Of a stretch of DNA of 18,381 nucleotides, positions 15,181 through 18,381 are shown piece by piece. Origin of the DNA: an uncultured Eubacteriales bacterium (GTDB taxonomy: Bacteria > Bacillota > Clostridia > Christensenellales > CAG-138). The stretch's first letter is position 1. Each line of letters begins with the position of its first letter. The DNA is taken from assembly GCA_900544965.1 (NCBI GenBank), contig UQXE01000033.1, positions 1 to 18,381 of the forward strand. Reading direction: 5' to 3'. Position numbers and translations under genes: made by a program. The notes below the pieces were generated by a model that was not told the DNA's origin, ran no database searches, and worked only from the letters and a program-made list of their open reading frames with translations.

Positions 15181-17273
15181 GCGCCCAACTCCTCAGCCCT
15201 TATTACATACTTTATGCGCTCGTTGTACTCCTCCTGCTTGCCCTTGTGAAAGTTCTGAACTGGCCTCAGGTATCCTACAACACGGCTCCACACCTCTGTT
15301 TCCATCCCGCAGTCTGGACATGAATACGACTCGCCGTTTATATATCCATGATCCGGACACACGGAAAACGTCGGAGTCAGGGATAGGTATGGAAGCTTAT
15401 AATTGCTAAAGGCCTTACGGATCAAGCGCTTTGCTATATCAGTATCCTTTATCTGCTCGCCAAGGTACAGGTGCAGCACGGTTCCCCCTGTGTATTTGCA
15501 CTGCAGCTCCTCCTGCAGCTCCAGCGTTTCAAAAATATCATCGGTAAACCCTACGGGAAGATGCGTTGAATTCGTGTAATAGGGGGCGTCCTTGCCCGCT
15601 GTTATAATATTTGGATACCTCTTTTTATCCAGCTGGGCGAGACTGTAGCTTGTGCCCTCGGCAGGCGTTGCCTCAAGGTTGTAAACATGCCCGGTTTCAT
15701 CCTGGAATCTTGATATGGCGTCCCGCATGAAATCAAGGATCCTCAGGGCAAAGCCCCTTCCCTCGTCTGTTGTAATATCCTTGCCCATGAAGTTAAGACA
15801 GGCCTCGTTCATTCCGATAAGCCCTATCGTATTAAAATGATTATACCAGTAATCCCCTGTACGCTCCTTGACATTTTTGAGATAATGGGCCGAGTAAGGA
15901 TACATCCCCCTTTCGGTTTGTTCCTCTATTGTTTTGCGTTTGATTTCTAAGCTCTCCTTAGCAACTTCCATAAGCTTGAGAAGGCGTGATTTAAACTCAG
16001 CCTCATCCTTGGAGAGGTAGCCCAGCCTTGGCATATTAAGCGTAACAACGCCTATTGATCCTGTAAGCGGGTTTGAACCAAACAGCCCCCCTCCGCGCTT
16101 GCGAAGCTCTCCTGTGTTAAGCCTAAGCCTGCAGCACATTGAAAGCGCGTCCTCGGGCGACAGGTCCGAGCTTACATAGTTTGAAAAATACGGTATGCCA
16201 TACTTACAGGTTATCTCCATAAACCTGTCTATGACGGGGCTGTCCCAATCAAAGTCCTTTGTCACATTTATTGTAGGGATTGGGAATGTAAATACCCTGC
16301 CCTTCTTGTCGCCCTCCATCATGACCTCGCAGAACGCCAGATTTATCATATCCATTTCCTTCTGGAATTCCCCATAGGTTGCATTCTGTGGCACGCCTCC
16401 GACTATAACGGCCTGATCCTTAAGTGTGCGCGGAGGCTTAATATCAAACGTCAGGTTTGAAAACGGACATTGGAAACCAACCCGCGTAGGCACGTTCAAA
16501 TTAAAAATAAACTCCTGCAGGGCCTGCTTTACCGTCCTGTAATCAAGGTTGTCGTAGCGTATAAATGGAGCGCAATAGGTATCAAAGCTGCTCCACGCCT
16601 GGGCGCCCGCAGCCTCGCCCTGGGTGGTAAACGTGGAATTGACTATCTGGCCCAAAAAGCTGCGCAGGTGTTTGGCGGGGCCTGACTCAACCTTTCCTGG
16701 AACGCCTCCAAAACCATCGGTCAGCAGCTGCTTTAAATCCCAGCCCGCGCAGTATGGTCCAAAAAGGCCAAGATCATGTATATGCATATCTCCTGAAAGG
16801 TGCGCGTTTCTAATAGTCTCCGGATATATTTCATGAAGCCAGTATTGCTTTGTAAACGTTTCCCTAATGTAGTTGTTCATTCCGTTTATGGATTTTTGGG
16901 CGTTTGCGTTCTCCTTTATACGCCAGTCATTATCTCCCAGGTAGTTTGAGAACATCTCTATAGTAGCCCCGATAAGCGCATTAGCCTCCCTTGCGCTGCG
17001 GCGTTTTTCGCGGTAAAGTATATACGCCTTGGATGTTCTCGCATGTCCATTCTCTATCAGCACCTTTTCAACAAGGTCCTGTATGGACTCAACATCCACT
17101 TGACCGTCAGGATAGAGTTCCTCAGCCAATGCCAGCACCTTGCGTGTCAGGTCCTCGGCCTTATCCCAATCGTTGCCTCCAACGGCGTTTGCCGCCTTGA
17201 ATATTGCGCGTGTTATCTTCTCAGATTGAAACGGAACTATATCCCCACTTCGTTTGCGAATAGTTGTAAACAT
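15177..17273 (-). CDS. nrdD: Anaerobic ribonucleoside-triphosphate reductase (class III)
   Basis: NrdD reduces ribonucleoside triphosphates to deoxyribonucleotides by glycyl radical chemistry and works only without oxygen. From the ATG at 17273 the protein has 698 residues. It has an N-terminal ATP-cone (FTTIRKRSGDIVPFQSEKI at 2-20, extending to about 95) for allosteric control, the catalytic barrel with SMCCRLRLNTG (378-388), a zinc site built from CPDHGY (639-644) and CPDC (652-655), and the radical Gly at about 667 in RVVGYLRPVQNF. The His in place of the second zinc Cys is a known variant. The frame can be read from 17357, but the added stretch crosses the promoter; AAGGGGA at about 17282-17288 precedes the chosen ATG. 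NrdG follows with a 4-nt overlap. Confidence 0.96.
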   Translation of the reverse strand: MFTTIRKRSGDIVPFQSEKITRAIFKAANAVGGNDWDKAEDLTRKVLALAEELYPDGQVDVESIQDLVEKVLIENGHARTSKAYILYREKRRSAREANALIGATIEMFSNYLGDNDWRIKENANAQKSINGMNNYIRETFTKQYWLHEIYPETIRNAHLSGDMHIHDLGLFGPYCAGWDLKQLLTDGFGGVPGKVESGPAKHLRSFLGQIVNSTFTTQGEAAGAQAWSSFDTYCAPFIRYDNLDYRTVKQALQEFIFNLNVPTRVGFQCPFSNLTFDIKPPRTLKDQAVIVGGVPQNATYGEFQKEMDMINLAFCEVMMEGDKKGRVFTFPIPTINVTKDFDWDSPVIDRFMEITCKYGIPYFSNYVSSDLSPEDALSMCCRLRLNTGELRKRGGGLFGSNPLTGSIGVVTLNMPRLGYLSKDEAEFKSRLLKLMEVAKESLEIKRKTIEEQTERGMYPYSAHYLKNVKERTGDYWYNHFNTIGLIGMNEACLNFMGKDITTDEGRGFALRILDFMRDAISRFQDETGHVYNLEATPAEGTSYSLAQLDKKRYPNIITAGKDAPYYTNSTHLPVGFTDDIFETLELQEELQCKYTGGTVLHLYLGEQIKDTDIAKRLIRKAFSNYKLPYLSLTPTFSVCPDHGYINGESYSCPDCGMETEVWSRVVGYLRPVQNFHKGKQEEYNERIKYVIRAEELGA

Positions 17274-17292
17274 CAGATTATTCCCCTTTGCC

Positions 17293-17364
17293 CTGTATAT
17301 TGTGGTGTTCGTTTTAAATTGTACCATATGCGGTATATCATTGCAATAGCAAACCAAAATATTG
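17293..17364. promoter_or_regulatory. Pair of possible NrdR boxes around the nrdD promoter
   Basis: NrdR is the repressor of ribonucleotide reductase genes and binds the known consensus acaCwAtATaTwGtgt. On the minus strand the cores CAATATTTTG (17355-17364) and CAATATACAG (17293-17302) each match 9 of 10 core positions. One lies upstream of the -35 box and one downstream of the -10 box, with centres 62 bp apart, close to six helical turns. The outer bases fit poorly. The usual separation is about half of this. Confidence 0.4.
17318..17346 (-). promoter_or_regulatory. Extended -10 promoter of nrdDG
   Basis: On the minus strand TTGCAA (17341-17346), a 17-nt spacer and TACAAT (17318-17323) preceded by TGG form a good promoter. 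The start would be near 17311, about 38 nt before the nrdD ATG. Confidence 0.7.
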
Positions 17365-17413
17365 TAATATATAATTAGTCCATAAACATCCGCGTTCAGA
17401 CATTGTTCCGCCT

Positions 17414-17605
17414 TTAATGCCGCATAGCTAAAATTAAAATAGATTCATAATCAGCGTTGACAAAACAGCTTTCATAACATATAATTAGTTCCGCGTGTTC
17501 TTTTGGTAGAAGTTTGAATACAATCCACCATATGCGCTGGGCATGTTCTTCACGGAAAAATGTGAAATTATCGGCATCCTGGCAGTTGATCACGCTATAT
17601 GTCAT
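17414..17605 (-). CDS. 63-residue hypothetical protein between tRNA-Arg and nrdD
   Basis: From an ATG at 17605 the ORF begins MTYSVINCQDADNF and ends ESILILAMRH. Its composition is protein-like, with many acidic and aromatic residues, and includes REEHAQRIWW and LLPKEHAELI. I do not recognise a family. No ribosome binding site or clear promoter precedes the ATG, and the same frame continues upstream through the reverse strand of the tRNA, so an older, longer gene cut by the tRNA region or a chance frame are both possible. Confidence 0.3.
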   Translation of the reverse strand: MTYSVINCQDADNFTFFREEHAQRIWWIVFKLLPKEHAELIICYESCFVNADYESILILAMRH

Positions 17606-17683
17606 ATGACTTCGCAGGATATGTCCGTACCTTGAACGGTCGGTTCTAGTCTGCTCGTCTGCAAAATCAAGTATTTTACATAT

Positions 17684-17760
17684 GCGCCCGTAGCTCAGCA
17701 GGATAGAGCGTCCGCCTCCTAAGCGGAAGGTCGCGCGTTCGAATCGCGCCGGGCGTGCCA
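17684..17760 (+). tRNA. tRNA-Arg, anticodon CCU
   Basis: This 77-nt cloverleaf has a 7-bp acceptor stem (GCGCCCG with CGGGCGT, so the first pair is G-U), a D arm GCTC/GAGC, an anticodon stem TCCGC/GCGGA with the loop CTCCTAA giving anticodon CCT at 17718-17720, and a T arm GCGCG-TTCGAAT-CGCGC. The discriminator is G and CCA is encoded at 17758-17760. It reads AGG codons, which several genes here use often. A terminator follows 4 nt later. Confidence 0.97.
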
Positions 17761-17764
17761 CGTC

Positions 17765-17797
17765 GGAGCAAGCTATGTATCGCTTGCTCCTCCTTTT
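17765..17797 (+). terminator. Intrinsic terminator of the tRNA gene
   Basis: GGAGCAAGC (17765-17773) and GCTTGCTCC (17782-17790) form a perfect 9-bp stem around an 8-nt loop, followed by TCCTTTT. It begins 4 nt after the tRNA CCA end. Confidence 0.85.
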
Positions 17798-17870
17798 CCG
17801 CAAACCGTCACGCTCTGCTCGGTTGCAAGCGCCCTCGCCGCAGCTCGCCGTCGCTGCCAACCGTTTGCGG
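17798..17870. repeat. G+C-rich inverted-repeat element after the tRNA
   Basis: CCGCAAAC (17798-17805) pairs with GTTTGCGG (17863-17870). An inner pair, CGGTT (17820-17824) with AACCG (17859-17863), can add to the stem, sharing one base with the outer arm. The inside is G+C-rich with several GCC/CGC blocks and looks unlike the neighbouring AT-rich DNA. It holds no gene with a ribosome binding site. It could be a copy of a dispersed intergenic repeat or a structured RNA; copy number cannot be tested in this window. Confidence 0.4.
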
Positions 17871-17926
17871 GCATGAACGCCCCTCCCACTGAGGGCAACA
17901 TCGTTTTTAACCGCCTGATGCAAGTG

Positions 17927-17977
17927 GGAAGCTATATTTTAGTCTTGTGATAGAGGCTGAAATATAGCTTTCCTTTT
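17927..17977 (+). terminator. AT-rich hairpin with T-rich tail
   Basis: AAGCTATATTT (17929-17939) pairs perfectly with AAATATAGCTT (17960-17970) around a 20-nt loop, and TCCTTTTATA follows. It has the form of a plus-strand terminator, but no clear plus-strand gene ends here. It could back up the tRNA terminator. Confidence 0.45.
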
Positions 17978-18092
17978 ATAGAAACCTCCATGTTATACTG
18001 CTCATGAGCACATTAACAGGAAACATTGAGGTTTTGTTACGTCTGGAAATGTCATCGGGATACTGCAAAGCAAAAGACTCGGACCAATTTGG
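17978..18092. other. Intergenic stretch with a 12-bp palindrome
   Basis: TGCTCATGAGCA at 17999-18010 is a perfect palindrome just after a possible TG-extended -10 box TATACT on the plus strand (about 17994-17999), which has no matching -35 box. A 30-codon plus-strand ORF starting inside the palindrome lacks a ribosome binding site. I see no confirmed gene here. Confidence 0.35.
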
Positions 18093-18278
18093 TTAATGGG
18101 GATAAAAGCGTGATATATCTAATGAAGTTATCTCTGCTTTACCGCGTTGTCCTGTTTGACCTTCTGGGAATTTCGGAAATTCTATACAGGGATAAACTTT
18201 TGGTGCGAGTCCAAGCCGACCAAGAAAATAGGATGAGTTCCAGAACATTTTGATATATAGAGTCAAGCGGTCAGCCAT
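18093..18278 (-). CDS. 61-residue hypothetical protein
   Basis: This ORF begins MADRLTLYIKMFWN and ends SLDISRFYPH. A GAGGG at 18285-18289 lies 6 nt before the ATG at 18278. It starts 19 nt after the stop of the partial ORF entering from the right, a spacing typical of an operon. The first 25 residues are moderately hydrophobic and aromatic, and the rest is polar with several prolines. No family is recognised. It could also be the degraded end of a larger gene. Confidence 0.35.
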   Translation of the reverse strand: MADRLTLYIKMFWNSSYFLGRLGLAPKVYPCIEFPKFPEGQTGQRGKAEITSLDISRFYPH

Positions 18279-18297
18279 CACATTCCCTCTAACTTCT

Positions 18298-18381
18298 TCA
18301 GAAAAGTTTGTGTGACTTCATGATTATGTCAAACATGTCGAAGAGGATGAGCGGCAAGAAAATCATGGGGGAGAGCCAGGA
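18298..18381 (-). CDS. C-terminal end of a gene entering from the right edge (partial)
   Basis: The last 27 codons of a minus-strand frame are open from the window edge to a TGA at 18298-18300. They encode a strongly hydrophobic stretch, WLSPMIFLPLILFDMFDIIM, followed by a basic tail KSHKLF. This would fit a membrane segment at the end of a protein, but it is too short to identify and could be a chance frame. Confidence 0.35.
   Translation of the reverse strand, partial: SWLSPMIFLPLILFDMFDIIMKSHKLF

Noticed and set aside
17606..17923. Front part of a 169-codon minus-strand ORF
   Set aside because: It runs through the reverse strand of the tRNA, its terminator and the G+C-rich repeat, so it is not a plausible protein.
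18004..18096. 30-codon plus-strand ORF starting in a palindrome
   Set aside because: It has no ribosome binding site, is very short and overlaps the end of a better supported minus-strand ORF.
18026..18253. 75-codon plus-strand ORF
   Set aside because: It starts at TTG without a ribosome binding site and overlaps the 61-residue minus-strand ORF that has one.

Overview
The window looks like chromosomal DNA of an anaerobic, low-to-mid GC Gram-positive bacterium of the Bacillota, probably class Clostridia. The evidence is a lipobox lipoprotein, a WapA-like secreted protein, strong AGGAGG ribosome binding sites, sigma-A type promoters, a DUF1540 protein and an oxygen-sensitive class III ribonucleotide reductase with its radical-SAM activase. 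I cannot name the genus. Most of the window is ordinary core genome, and I found no phage, insertion sequence, CRISPR array or defence system.

Layout. Positions 1-2224 hold a minus-strand surface unit: a promoter, a secreted DNRLRE protein with an unusual C-terminal Cys/His domain, and the start of a lipoprotein that runs off the left edge. Positions 2536-5816 hold minus-strand envelope genes: uppP with its own promoter, then a yitT-type membrane protein and a PepV-type dipeptidase that share another promoter. A plus-strand DUF1540 miniprotein with a strong terminator follows. At 6221-9125 rarA (minus) and a MATE exporter (plus) diverge from promoters whose -35 boxes overlap; the MATE message appears to be leaderless. 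Positions 9194-12414 hold a PHP-family phosphoesterase and ftsH, which has a TTG start, each with its own promoter. Positions 12542-14380 hold a second MATE exporter behind a leader of about 400 nt with two short in-frame ORFs and several inverted repeats. Positions 14422-17364 hold the nrdD-nrdG operon with possible NrdR boxes around its promoter. A tRNA-Arg(CCU) with a terminator follows at 17684-17797. The last 580 bases hold hairpins, small ORFs and the end of a gene entering from the right.

Functional links visible here are lipid-carrier recycling (UppP), membrane protein quality control (FtsH), replication-fork maintenance (RarA), dNTP synthesis without oxygen (NrdD/NrdG) and drug or metabolite export (two MATE pumps). 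The least explained part is the leader of the second MATE gene (13933-14380): a 50-codon ORF overlaps the transporter start by 4 nt, a 74-codon ORF lies upstream in the same frame, and palindromes sit on a possible internal promoter. The next most interesting points are the overlapping divergent promoters at 7613-7663 and the C-terminal domain of the DNRLRE protein.
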